Positions 1 through 12,879 of a stretch of DNA of 64,000 bases are shown here, piece by piece. The first letter of the stretch is position 1. Each line of letters opens with the position of its first letter. This DNA comes from Seriola aureovittata (Eukaryota > Chordata > Actinopteri > Carangiformes > Carangidae), in the NCBI RefSeq assembly GCF_021018895.1, contig NC_079364.1:8182901-8246900 (forward strand), in the 5' to 3' direction. The notes beneath the pieces are model-generated. The model searched no databases and had not been told where the DNA came from. It worked only from the letters and a program-made list of their open reading frames with translations. A program made the translations under genes and the position numbers.

Positions 1-1356
1 GTCTACATGCACGTACAAACACACACCTGGCTCTAATGTGCACACCTACATCTACATCTACATCTACACACACACACACACACACACAGACTACTAAAGA
101 GTTACAGCAGCAGCGCCTCAGTTTACAGCCACTGAGCTCTTTCTCAGAAACTACAAGGCTCTCTTTCTCTGTCTCAAATACACCTCCAGTGACTCTACAC
201 TTTGCAGCACCCAGCTGACACCCTCCCTCTCCTTCTCCCTCCTCTACACACATACACACACTCTGCCCTTCATCATTCTGAGCTGAAAAAAAAACACACT
301 CTGGCACACACAGGCACTCTGCACTACTCAGTTGAAATCCTTTTCTTCCTCTGCCTTTTGCCTTTCCTTCCCTCTATCTGTCAGGTTCTCCTCCTGTCTG
401 TAATGTCAGTCTGTGACACCTAGAAGTGCTCGCTTTCCAAGGAAATTCATACACTCTCCTCCCTGAACACAACAAGAGGTCTCATTCATTCCCTGCTCTC
501 CTCCCTCACCTCTCAAACTCACCTCCAGTCCTTGATATCGCTGCCACCACAATATTTTTCCCTATTTCTCCATCCTGTCCTGCATCTCATCTATCTTTCC
601 TTCAACGTGTGTCTGCTCAGTTTGCTGTTGTCTGCAGCTCCTGTTTTTGTCTTTCTATTAATAGCTCATGCTAGAGCAGCTTCTGTCCTCAGTGATATGG
701 TGCTTACAGTAAGTTACGGTAAAGGGCTCAATCACCATTGTGGGCAAGCCCGGAGATGATGGTGACTATTAATGTGATGTTGCAGAAAGTGAAAATTTTG
801 GCAACTTAACCCCCTTTATTTTACTACTCATGATGTGAATTTGTTTTGTACTTTAGTCTAAAGTGACAGGTGATGATAGATGAGAAAATAAGGAGGGTAA
901 CTCACAGAAAACAAAGTAAATCCAATATGCCAATGCCAATAATATAATTTGTTCTCCATTCAGCTTTATAAATTATAAATGAGCTTGAAAAATCTCACAT
1001 TGGTCATTTTTCACATATTTATTAGGGCAGCATGTCATTTTTGTTTTTGGCTTGTTAGCATGCCATCATATATGATTTCTAAAAGATAATTAAGTAAATA
1101 AAACATTCACCAGATTGCAATCACATTTTGGCATATTGGTTGCAGCTTTTTGTCAGCTTTTGCATCCAATTTTAAAGCCACATATCAGTTTGAAATGTAT
1201 TTAAATAACTGAAGAATTGAGAGAGAAATCACAAAATAATCTCCTCAGAGGGAAATTGGCGTTTTAACAGGTAAATAAACTGTTTATTATAGATTATTAT
1301 AGATATAGAAACATTTAGGTAAAAGTTAATAACTGGCTGTAGGAGACCAGACTCAC
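1..1356. other. Non-coding, pyrimidine-rich with CTACAT/CA repeats
   Basis: Bases 46-89 hold CTACAT repeats running into (CA)n. Bases 100-700 are C/T-rich with several short ORFs of low-complexity Leu/Ser/Pro/His composition that look like chance. The rest is AT-rich. It probably belongs to an intron downstream of the exon at 1357. Confidence 0.6.
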
Positions 1357-1414
1357 CGAGCCCCTGTAACATTTCTTTACATCTTCATAGGACAGGTCTT
1401 CAATCAGTTGAAAC
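1357..1414 (-). CDS. Candidate short coding exon of the same unidentified gene
   Basis: A 58-nt exon between acceptor ccttccatcacag (ending at 1415) and a near-consensus donor GGCTCG|GTGAGT (GT at 1356-1355). After one base it reads FQLIEDLSYEDVKKCYRGS, an amphipathic, protein-like sequence. The incoming phase needs two bases, which the exon ending at 6865 supplies (AG|G = Arg). The joined reading is then HGHF-R-FQLIEDLSYEDVK. It leaves on a codon boundary and continues off the left edge. Both splice sites are good and the residue composition is convincing, but the family was not identified. Confidence 0.55.
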
Positions 1415-2899
1415 CTGTGATGGAAGGAAAAATACACTTAGAATTAACATGACACTTCTTCACTTGTGTGTTTACCTCTCAATAATGGTAATTCTGCTGA
1501 GCGCAAAATATACCATTCATCTACAAGTCTTGACAATGCACTACTGGGGACAAAATAAAAAACAAAAAAAGCCTACCTCAATATATTCATACAATCACAA
1601 TTAAAGGCAGATTAATACCTTAATCTGGCTTGTAGAAGGCAAAAATAGTTCTTGGCGGCATAACAAATGGTGGTTAGCTTGTGTGCATGTGTACAGTATA
1701 ATAATAATAATAATACATTTTATTTAAAGTGTGTATCTCTCTGTGTATGTCTATGTGTACATTGCATGAAAATCCCAGCTGGGTCACAGCTTCCACATGA
1801 CAAGTTAATCATCGGCGTGTGCATAACTGCAGGGAGATGAGGGCTGTCACAAAACAACACAATCAAATATTGAGTTGTTTGAACACAAATAGTGACCATG
1901 CCAGGAGATTATCCATGTTGTTCTTTTTATAGTCAGAATACATAAAAGAACACACTCACACACACACATCACTGGCATCACGCTTGCCTCAGGAGGAATA
2001 TTCAGAGCAGTGCAGCAGATGTCACAGCAAGATACTCATATCTATTGCTTATGCAGACAGAACCATGCAGCAGATAATCAGCCCTTTAAGGTAAATGGCA
2101 TTGAATTGAATTGCTGTCACAGTTAAGATGCTTTAAATAATAAGACATGTATGCTGGAACAATAAAGTCTGAATGGAAGCATGTTTCTGAGGGATTATTC
2201 CCTGACAGAGACTTCCCTCTCTTCCTTTATCTGTCTGTGAGTGCCAGGTGATTGATGGTGAGCAGAGGACAACGTAACGCAACACTGATATGAAAACACT
2301 CCTGCTCAAGGAGATACTGATAAAACAGAAGCACTGGCAGAGCCAAATTGCAGCTTTGTGTGCACTGTGATGTATTGACTCACTCTGTGGAAGCCATTCT
2401 TCATAGTGAGGAAGAGAGACAGCCATCAAAACGTAGATGACAGTCAGAGAAAGCAAGCAGAATCCAACAGCAATTATGTGAAGGACACAGGAAGATTGGG
2501 TTGAGCCTCAGTCTTTTAGCACAGTAGCCTATTATATACTGTATTTAGTATCAAGTGCATATTTAAGGCACGTTGTACAGGACTACCGTTTTTAAACAAG
2601 CCAACTGGATAAAGCAACTACATTACTAAAAGGTGCAAAAAACCTTTAACTCAGTAACTTTACCCTTAGTTGGCGAATCTGAAGCTGCAAAACGGACACG
2701 AACCTGTGTGAAATCAAGGACTCACTGTTTCCAAAATTAACACCAAGTAAATCAGTTGCTGTTATCATACAAGCTGCATATGTACCATGCTAGACCAACA
2801 GAGACGTTGACAGCCGTAGAAACAGTAACTAAGGGGGGCGGGGCTTAGCTAACGGTCCATTGGCACAAACTTAAAAAAATAACCCTTGATAGCCTCACT

Positions 2900-2958
2900 A
2901 GCTAGCTTGTTAGCACGGGCCCATTAAAGTTTAATGGGCCCGTGCTAACCAGCTAGCT
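2900..2958. repeat. Inverted repeat, 29-bp arms with one mismatch, 1-nt centre
   Basis: Arm one is 2900-2928 and arm two 2930-2958, around base 2929. Twenty inner pairs are perfect (gttagcacgggcccattaaa and its complement), then one mismatch (2908/2950), then eight more pairs. It may be the folded remnant of a small inverted-repeat transposon or a hairpin RNA source. Confidence 0.9.
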
Positions 2959-4454
2959 TTAATGATTAAAGCTTTAAACCAACGCAGCATCAAGTGAAAA
3001 GTATAAAGACAAAGAAAATCATTTCCTACATTTCATCCTTTCACCCTTGCTGGTTCTTTCAGAATATTTCTAAACATAGCTTTTCGGCAAGAACCTCTAT
3101 CATAATATAATAGCACCACATTTGTATTCTCCTTTACTGTATATAGCAAGGTGCCATTGTGTTAAAATGTCCTTCAATGTAGCTTTAGTAGCAGTAGGAC
3201 TGTCGGATTGTCCTCTGGGTAAGAAGATAGTGTGATCTCTGTCCCCAAACAACCCTCCCTGACTGCTTCTTTCAACATTGCTCTTTCTTACAGTGGAAAT
3301 TAGTCTGTCATGGTGACATCCAGATAATTATCTCAGAGGAATGATCAGTCTACTTTGAACTTCAAGAGTGAGAAATCATCATCATCAGAAATGATATTGA
3401 AATGGAAACTGGATCATGCATCAAATAATATTCATAGCTTTGTTTTAGTTTTCATTTTGTCAAGTGTCTTTTTACACTGACTTGAGGCAACAGAGCTTAG
3501 CATCTTAGCATATAATATAATTCTATTCATTTTCAAAGTTGAAAGATTAAGAGATGGCCAACAATAAAATTAAATTCTAGCTGAGCCTTATGTCAAAGTG
3601 TGACAAGGCAGCAGTTTTTAACTTAACTGTTAAGTAAGAGGGAGAGAGTGAGACTTATAAAACATGGTGAGATTGAGAGTGAGATATACAGTATATAAAG
3701 AACAGAAAGTGCTAATAAAACAGTGCTTATTACAGACCAAAGTGATGAGGAGAGTAGGAAGAGAGGATAATAAGCTGCTTAGATTGTCTCCTCCTGCTAC
3801 AGTGTAAGGCAAAAGAAAAGGTAGAAATATGTTTTTTTAATCTAATTTTACAAACACACTTTGCACAAATGATACAACTGCACTGTGTCCAACATACAGG
3901 GGTTTGACAAAATGATCTTAAACCGAAGGTCCACTTACAGTACTAACTTTCAACTGTATGACATGGTCTTTGTCAGCAGACAGTTTACTGAAGTGTCATG
4001 GAGACAGATGTGTTGACATGAAACTTCAGTAGCTGTTTTCATCCGTAGCACTTTTAGGACTTTTGTGTTTAACTTGTGTTAAGTTTAGCACAATTATTGC
4101 TATGAAAGCAACTATTGAGCTCACATGACAACAGATCTATTTCCATGACAACTAAGCAAATTCATGTGACGTGGTTAAAAACCATGGAAAATTATACTAA
4201 GTGGACCATAAGTTTGGATTGTTATGTCAAATTACTATTGTCAAAGTGAAGTAGAATGTCTTCCACGATTGTTGTACTGGATTGTAATATATTGCACAGA
4301 TGTTGCTGTTATTGTGTTTGCATCTGTATGAAATGTACACAGTACTATACACGAAGTTTCATTGTGTCCAGGTGAACATTTCTTCAGTCATTCATCTATT
4401 CACCCGAGCAGGGTTAAAGTGTCAGGGAGCAGAGGGGGTTGACAGATGCTATAG

Positions 4455-4458
<4 letters not shown>

Positions 4459-4524
<66 letters not shown>
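4459..4524. repeat. GT microsatellite
   Basis: (TG)n of about 33 units, interrupted once by AG near 4485. Confidence 0.98.
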
Positions 4525-4525
<1 letters not shown>

Positions 4526-6864
4526 AGATTGGGATGAGGCTGTTGTTTACAGCAGAGCAGTGCAGCTGTGACAGTGCTGCCAACTATCCTGCCAGATCTG
4601 CTGGATGCTTTATATCACATATTTTTCTTTAAAACAGCTAGCATCCTGTATCCATCCAAGACTTGTCTTTTCCCTGCTGTTAAAAGTGAAAATATTTCTT
4701 ATGTTACTCTCCTGTTGCACATTTAATACATTTTGTTTTTCCACTAGAACATCATATTGTGGAGAATTTACTTACAAAATGTACTTTAAATAAGTAAAAA
4801 TAGTGAGATTTATACCTTAAAAGGTCAGAATTCCCAAACAATTTCAAAGCAGTCATAATGAATTCAGAATCTATAGAGTAATCCATAACCAAGCTAAATT
4901 ACAGCAGAAATTAAGTCATTAGTCAAAGTCAAAAACTACCCCTTATTTAACATTTCCAACATTTGATTATTTTATGTAGATAGTCAAATTCATCATTTTC
5001 CCCTATTAAAACCACCCTCCTAGAAAAGACATCCCATTATCTTGTGACCATGTTATGAACAATAGTGCATGTGTGCTGATCTTCCAGCCTGCTGGTTGCT
5101 GCCTATAAATAGGATCCACAGTGGCTCTGCATTCCCAGGTGGAGGAGAAGAGAGTGATTATTAAAAACAAAGGACGCTCTGTGGGGACTAACTGGCTCTC
5201 TAGTCCTCGCTCTCGCTCTCCATCTGTCTCTCTCTTTTACACAAGATCCAGGTCTTAATCAATACTGCTGATGCATCTAGGTGTGTGAATAAAGAAAACT
5301 GCTACAGGCAATTCCCACTGTGCCGTTAAGAGAGCTGTGAATGCGGTGTGTCACGGTATAGGCCTTTCTACAAAGGGTATGAACACGGTCATGCTGGGAT
5401 AATATGTGGGGAAATCATGGACACTTGTCAAAGAGGACAGCCTCAACGAAGTGTCACTTAAAGTTTACTTTTGACTTTATTCCAAGGGTTTGAAATTGAT
5501 TCACAGGCCCAAGAGGAACCATCAAATTTTCCAGCTGAAGTAAAAACATGAAAATCACTAAAGCAGGTTTGTAAGGTTTTCACACAGCAACAGCAACAAA
5601 GCCAGGAGGCTCTGTGGCATGTACATGTAGTGAACCTGTCTGAGTCCTCCACATGAGGAATAATAAGGCATAATAACCTAAAAAGGATCAAAAGACTTTG
5701 ATACACAGGTGTAGTTATGACATTAAGGATCAGACTATTCCCCTTATGAGCAAAGCAAAACGTCGCCTGCTACAAGTGTGTGTGTGTTCATGTATACGCA
5801 TGCGCCTCGTCCATGTATTTCAGTGCCCTTGGCTGAGAGGCTGGATAGTGAAACTAATTACGAGCTCAAAGAATCCTAAATTGAATCCTAAATTAGAAAG
5901 CGAACACCTCCCATCGGTGGGCCGGTGTAGCAGTGGACTCCCAGTCAATAATTTAACTGGAGGAGAAGAAATTGGGACTGAGAGATGTGGATAGATTCAC
6001 TATGAGACAATGAGAGAGACAGGAATGATGAAGGATTATGGGAGAATTTTCAAATAATCTCTTGATTTTAAAATCAAACTATTAAATTCATAGATCAGAG
6101 TTCTCATTTGAGACAAGACTTATTTTTTTAAAGAAACACTTCAAACAAATGTGGAAATGAAGTCACTGTTTTGAAGCATTAGTCAAGGTACCCAAACAGT
6201 TTAAACACTTACTTGAACAAACCTTTACAACCTGAAATACTGCATACAGCACCAGAGGAGGGTCAAGGTGAGTTGGGCACAAAACAGACACACTACTTGC
6301 TGAGTGATTGACGTTTGCATAAAGCTTTCAAGTCCCTCCCATTCACTGAGTATACCAGCACACACCATGCTTCAGTGCTAAATCCCATCCCAGGACATAT
6401 TCGCAGGATTACACTGCTCCTGCTTCGAATCCTTCTTATATAACACACAAGCATATTCATGCACTCTGCCTGCAGTCATACACAAACATTGTGCATATGA
6501 ATATCTATCACGGAAATATGTTGAAATTGATTAAAACACTATATAACTAGTTTAATTACAATAATTTACTGCACATTTTACAAACTCATATATTTACTCC
6601 CAAGGCCTTTGGGGTAAAGAAAAAATGTCCTTTGTAAATCTGTGTTTGTGGTTGCTTTGTATGCATTTCTCTGCACATATTTGACCATTGTTTAACATCA
6701 AAAACAGCTGAAACAAAAGCACAAAATAAGTGCTGTGAAAATAAATCTCCTAGGGCTGTAACCCATGACCATGCACAGGATACAGATGGCGTGTAGGGCA
6801 AAAAGAGCCTGGAAAGACAGCAAGTATTGCAGAGCAGTGTGTTGTTTGTGTGTGTGAGATTTGC

Positions 6865-6969
6865 CTGAAGTGGCCGTGTGTGTCGTCGTCCTTGGAGGGG
6901 TCCAGGTCCTGAGTTGAGAGCAGGCCTGTGTCTTCACTCTGCTCCTGCTGCTCTGTCATGTTCCTGGCC
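6865..6969 (-). CDS. Candidate first coding exon of unidentified minus-strand gene
   Basis: A 105-nt GC-rich stretch with acceptor ttgtgtattcag (ending at 6970). After one base it reads Ala-Arg-Asn and then MTEQQEQSEDTGLLSTQDLD, PSKDDDTHGHF and two bases of a further codon. Most third positions are G or C (27 of 34). The ATG (AACATGA context) may be the start, with the bases before it as 5' UTR joined to the CpG-rich block at about 12926. The only donor that fits is non-canonical: CTTCAG|GCAAAT (GC at 6864-6863). With it, the phase matches the exon at 1414 exactly. The product would begin with an acidic, hydrophilic tail. I do not recognise the family. Confidence 0.5.
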
Positions 6970-7823
6970 CTGAATACACAAACACACAGCTCTAAGTTAG
7001 CAGCAGGCACCAATCTCTGCTGGACTTTCATGTACACTTGTAAAAAATTATGTTTGTGTTTGTCTCAACGTTTGGCTTCAAATAGACCTCTTCCCAAAAA
7101 GCTTATGGGGCAAACAAGTGGACTCTGTCTTCAAAATCAACACAGCGGTGGTGCAACATTCAAAGTCTGATTCTCCTGGTTTACATTAAAAAATCTCTAT
7201 TCAGCAAAATAAAACTGTGTTTGTATTAATGGGGTCAATGTCTGCACTCACACAGATGTCCACAAAGAAATAGAGCAACTCAAAGGTTGTGCAGATGGCT
7301 GACCTGATGTACTGTTGTGAGCTGACTCAAATATTTTTTTAAAATGTTTTACACTTCACACTGAAACTTTGCAGGACCAAAATGTTGCGTGAAACAAACT
7401 GCTACGAAAACCAAAAGAAGTAGAAACCAAGGATATGACCATAAATTGTGTAATTTCAGATGTTTTCAAGCAGACACTTACATTTCTTCCTGTGGGTGGT
7501 GATTGACACCGAGTAGAGCAAAGTATGATACACTAAAAATAACCAAAAAACACTCAACTCAGACTCAGAGAAGGAATGATTCATCTGAAAATCTGTGGGC
7601 TGTCAGCTTCATGTTTGCTGTGATGGATTATGTGGCTCAGGTCATTTTAAAGGCTAGGTGATTCTGCTTTGCATACTGTTTGAAATGGCAGCAAATGGTT
7701 TTCTGTTCGAGGGGAAAAAGCCTTGCCATCTCCATCTATATTGGGACCTTAAAAGCAATGGAAAAACAGATGTGAACACTTGACGAGATCATACCTTTTT
7801 TGTTTTTTGTACAATGTGAAAGG

Positions 7824-8642
7824 CAGTGGTATTATTTATTACTGTTAGCTAACAATTTCAAGTGTTTACCAATTACTTTTATGTAGCTATTTTAAGCTAG
7901 CTACTGTTTCAATTTCAACTATTTCAACAGTTTAGTTTTAGCAACCTTTACTATTAGCCGTTTCATATGTAAATCAATTACTTAGCTAACAGTTTTATCT
8001 GTTTACCCAGACAATGTCACACTATGTTAAACTATTTTAACAATTTGTGTTTGACTTTCAGTTAATTACATTTAAATTGTTTGTCCAATACTTTTAGCTA
8101 ACTACTTCAAATGTTTAACCGTTGCTTGTTTTTAGCTACGTTAACTAATCTGTTACTTTTAGCTAACTAGCTAGTTCAACTGTTTATCCAGTGCTTGACC
8201 TGTCAAGTTTACCCTTTACTTTTAACTAACAATGTTAATGGTTTGTCCATTTGTTTTAGCTAATTCTGTCAACTGTTAATCCATAACATTTAACTTCCTA
8301 TATCATCCAGCACTTTTAACTGTCTATTTTGACAGTTGGTGAACTATTTCTACCATCCATTACTTACAAAGCTATAAAGCTATAAAGCTAAATTTTCAAA
8401 TGTTTATCAATTACTGTTGGCTAACATTAACTATGTCAACTGTATATCCAATATGTTTAACTTCTGATATTTATCCAATATTTTTTAACTATTTAGTTCA
8501 ACCTTTATAACTATTTCAATTTTCATTTTAGCTAACAATTTCAGTAATTTATTCCTCACTTGTAGTTTATGTTTCATCTTCCCAGCAGCCCCCTGGCAAC
8601 TGTATCTCCTAGGGTACACGTACCCCTGGTTGGGAAACACTG
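7824..8642. mobile_element. hAT-like element with internal degenerate tandem array
   Basis: It starts with CAGTG at 7824 and ends in GGTTGGGAAACACTG at 8642, the CAGTG/CACTG type of hAT transposons. Between them is a degenerate array of a unit close to TTTAGCTAACTATTTCAACTG followed by GTTTATCCAATTAC, period about 35-45, running from about 7845 to 8540. The right end (acgtacccctggttgggaaacactg) is a form I recall from teleost hAT elements. No clean 8-bp target duplication is visible. Confidence 0.6.
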
Positions 8643-11600
8643 ATCTGCATGATAAATAAGAAAGAACAAGCTGGTATTACCCTATAAATGTTTGTTGTGT
8701 TGTCATATTACAGCACAAGTACAGGGAAGCTTTAAACCTCACCTTCACATCAAATGTTTCTTTCTTTTCAAAATGCACACACAAACACACACCTGCCCTG
8801 TGCCATATTTTCCTCTGGGAGAGGGGAAGTCGTTACCACCTGTTCTGGTATAATTACAGGTGCTGATGGAAATAGGCCCCTGCATGCAGTTTTTCCAATG
8901 TATTATCTCTAATTGGCCAGAAGCTTTACGTCAGCCCCTGACCTGTTCAAACAACAGGGGCTTCCTGGTGCTAGAGGTTACATTTGACTGGTTATCTGTG
9001 ATCACAGAGGGGTGAATGGGAGATGAACGACCTGTTGTAATAGATAAGAACATGTTTGTGTTGTAGGGTCTTTTCACCTTAAGCCTGAGGTTAAGGGATT
9101 CAGGAGGGGTATCTGACCCCAGATGTGAACCTAAGGGTAAAATGAAGGCTCGTGGTACTACTGCAGTTCACTTGAAAACAGTGTGCAAAGGATATAGTAG
9201 GCTTGTAGTTGTGCTTGACTACTCTTTGAAAGGAAATGGTTGGGTTGGAGTATTATCATGAGATTCCAAAGATCACTGGTGAAGATATTCCTTAAAACTG
9301 TACTTGAACTAATTTGCATGAAAATAACTTAGAGTGCTCTTATTGAGATAGCAGAATACTTCACTTTGTAGCTTTGGATTGTGTCTTTTCTTGTCAACAA
9401 AAGAATCCTGATTGAATTTAAAAGTGGGGCAGGTGCAAACTTGCAAAATGTAAATAAATTAAGATTTTTCAAGAGCCATGTCATTGATTGTGCAGGTTTC
9501 AGACAATTAACCAAAAAAATAATTAGATTGCTGCCGCACATTTTCTTGTTGAGGTAGGAAAAAAAACTCTTTGTGACCTTTTACGTGACAGCTGGGAATT
9601 TTTTAACACCAGACTGTGTTCTTGTCTGGCAGAGGGAACAGACTTTGTATGACTCTTTGGTTACCTCATTCACAAAATATATTTAAAAAAAAACTTATGA
9701 AACACATACCAGCCCTGATCATGCAGTCTTCAACACAAACAGCCTTGGGATAAACATTCTCATTATGTCACTGAGTTTGACCATGAGGTTGTTTCATCCA
9801 AACTGGGTGTTATTTAGTCTGAGTGGGTTTCCTAGAACTGGGATTAAACAATTGATCAAAAAGTAAACAATGAATGTTGCCTCATCTACACCACAACCTG
9901 CAATTTTCTCTCAGACATGTTACTATGTTAATACATCTGTCAGTATGTTATTGTTTGCACTTGAAACTCTAACTTAACTTTGTTGTTTGCCATACTGCTG
10001 CCAAAAACGATGAGTTCCCTCACAGTACTAATGGACAAATAACCTAATTTTCAGGTTACTCCTGTTTGATACTGAATTATTTAGTTAGCAAACTGTTTAG
10101 TGCAAGATGTTGTTTCCTATTTGGCAATGTGATCGGAATGTTATACACGCAACCAAGTTTCTATGAGGCAAGAGGTTGTTAGATCTCATAGTCAATGAGC
10201 AAATGGATCTGTCGACCAAAATGTGCTCCCATTTCCTGGAGAAAATACCTGTGTGCTTGTGAAATTATACAGTAAAACGGTTGCATGTGATGGATATTTC
10301 TTTCCTGCCACTGCATGAGAAAATAACCTCAGGTCAGATCTATAAAGATGGTCAGGTGCTCCTGTAGAACATTATAGAAAATAATAAATTAATGGCTGGC
10401 AGTGTATTTTTTTCCAGCTCAAAGGGGGAATTTTTGTTCTACTAGAAACATACCATATAATCTAACAAACATGTAAGAAACACCTAATAGCTGTCAGTTT
10501 ATGATTAATTATTCACAGCTCTGTTTTTTAAATAAAACTTAATCTATGTTGAGAAATCTGAAGAAAATGAAAATGCTGATATATTCCAGGGAAATAGAAA
10601 TTTGAAATCACAGGAAAACCATTCATTCCACCACTGTGAGGCCAGAACAGAATGGAGTCATGACTGAGATGACCAACCACAGGGCCTGTGGGGTGACAGG
10701 GCAGCATGGCCATATCGACCTTATTGGGGCCCACGGAGGTTCTGCTGAGGTCTAACTACATGAAAGTTAACTGAAAGGCTTCAACCAATCCGTCTCTCCT
10801 CCTCCATGTCCTTCTTTGTCTCTGGAGACAAACATTTTGTGCTGTCACAAGACATCCTCCAATCCAATAAACTGTAATCTTGTTAAGGTTGCTAGCCACC
10901 GGGATTGTTGCTGAAGAATCACTGCACTCTCTCTGCGTCCGGTCGCCCATTTCCAGAAAACCTCTGCCACTAAGTTGGTGTTGTTGTCACAATCTAATGT
11001 CAAGTCCATTTTTCAGGCTACACTGTTCTATATCAGGTGTGTGATGCCTCCCACTTCATGTACACATACATTACAAGCCGCTGACACTGTCATTTAAATG
11101 CACTCTTCCTCTTTGCCCCTCATTGATCACAGGGGCTCTTGTGTCAGGTCAACAGAGAGTATCCACATTGAGACATATGACTAAATCACACATTACAATA
11201 ATTGAGATGAGTCTTCATTAACTCAGTCCTCAGTCAAGGTCACTAACAGCCAATGGCTTAGGACTGTCAAGACAGCAGGTACACAGCTTTGTAAGCAATG
11301 CGGGCCACTTTGTTTACAGTGGGTAGTAGCAATGGTTAAATATGTCTAAAAAGCTGAAAGTGGTTTTGTCTTATTATGGGACAACACTAAGTCGTCTGCA
11401 GTCTGATGTTGGTCTTTTCACAAACACAGACAATCTATGAAACAGAAGCACACCCTTTGGACTCTGGGATACGCTGCTTGAGTCCTCCTGAAATAACCTC
11501 CCCATTGTGCAAGAACCTCAAAACAGCCTTTGATGACAGATGTGCGTTTTTAAGTCAGCACCAGGCTCCAAATGTTCTTCTTACTGAAGACTACATGGAG

Positions 11601-12439
11601 CACATTCATTAGCCTACTGTTCAGTGTGAAATCTTAACCAGATTTCAGGGGAAAAGGAGTTTTGCAAAAAGCTAGTTTCTGGTTAAGTGTTTTAGTTGTA
11701 TCATAAGGGCACAAATCATAGTCATTTGTTCATTTTAAAAGCATATTAACACTTCTGTTGGGAAATAGCAGGCCTGATATCACTAGTTTAAGTAACATTA
11801 CAGACTGACATAAATATAGTATTGTGTTTCAACTGTCAAAAGTCATTAGTTTTACTACTTTACCCTTGACTACATATACACCTGGCTCCTGAAATGTAGT
11901 ACATGCTCTCCCTCTATAGCACTTTGAATATGCCTTTTATTATTAAAAGCAAAAATGACGTCAAGTTTGTCAACAGAAGCCAGGTTAAGGTCGGAACAGA
12001 AGCAAATTTTCAAGATAAAAGTTGAAAATGATTCACTTTTGGAATAAATGCAGAGTCTACAGCGCAACAAGGGGCAATACAAAAATTATTTATATTGAAT
12101 CACACTCGCTAATAATAAAATGTCTAATGAGAGAAATGACACAATTCTATTCTGGTGTAATTCGTTATTGACTAATATTCTACAGTACTTGAATACAGTA
12201 CTTGAGTACTATGAATTTAAATAATAAAACCATATCATACTAACATTTGGTTCGAATTTGTTAATAGAACTGCATAAAAATGAACTTATTAGACTGCCCG
12301 ACTCTAGTAGGCAATTGAATTTGCCTTGAGAAAGATCAGGTATGGTTGAAATGTCACTCATATGATAAAATTATTGGAGCTTAGTGTTCAGTTATCTTCA
12401 CTTTTATTCAGATTTTTGCATGCATTCATTAGACAGCTT

Positions 12440-12765
12440 TTGCTGACTGTGACCAACAATTATTTTCTTTGCCAATTAACAGTTTTATTGAGTAACTGAT
12501 TAATGTGCGAAGTCCACAAAACATTTCCTGAAGACCAAAGTGATGTCTTATCATCTATGATAATGTCTTGTTTTGTCTGACCAACAGTGTAAAACCCAAA
12601 GATATTCAGTTTACTGTCAAAAAAGACCTAACTAACCAGCTAATATTCACATCTGAGAAGATGTTTGTTAAGCAGTTTGCTTAAAAATGACTCAACATGA
12701 CTCAACATTAATTTTCAGTCAGTTGACTAATTGATTAACTGGCTAATGGGTTCACCTCCAATTAC
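12440..12765 (+). repeat. Dispersed teleost repeat, copy 1
   Basis: It carries the recurring core atgtcttgttttgtctgacc aacag, then aaaacccaaagatattcagt ttactgtca, flanked by AT-rich ATTAATCGATTAATC-like ends. The same core recurs at 44345, 47470, 51240 and, reversed, at 60775. Confidence 0.7.
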
Positions 12766-12879
12766 TGAGCATCATTACCCACTGATTAAAAAAGCCAAAA
12801 CAACATTTTCATGCTTATCCTGATCAGTGACACCCATAACTCATGACTAGTGCTTTTATTTTGAAATCTTTCTCGGAAG

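Larger units (their letters stand above)
1415..6864. other. Probable intron (5.45 kb) of the unidentified gene
   Basis: It lies between the two candidate exons. It contains an (AAT)n patch near 1699, a near-perfect hairpin at 2900-2958 and a GT microsatellite at 4459-4524. No further exon is convincing. The minus-strand ORF at 2133-2456 lacks an acceptor where it would need one. Confidence 0.5.

Noticed and set aside
2133..2456. Minus-strand ORF LTVIYVLMAVSLPHYEEW with a GTGAGT donor
   Set aside because: It looks membrane-like and has a fair donor, but there is no acceptor at its upstream end.
4300..4632. Plus-strand ORF with a Cys-Val run
   Set aside because: It crosses the GT microsatellite and has no coding signal outside it.
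6586..6830. Hydrophobic minus-strand reading after ttgctgtctttccag (ALFALHAICILCMVMGYS)
   Set aside because: Joining it to the 6865 exon would need a 50-odd-base intron, and two frames are equally open; no codon bias.
10528..10950. Minus-strand ORFs near a ctcagcag acceptor-like site
   Set aside because: Stops in two frames, no donor and no protein-like conservation signal.
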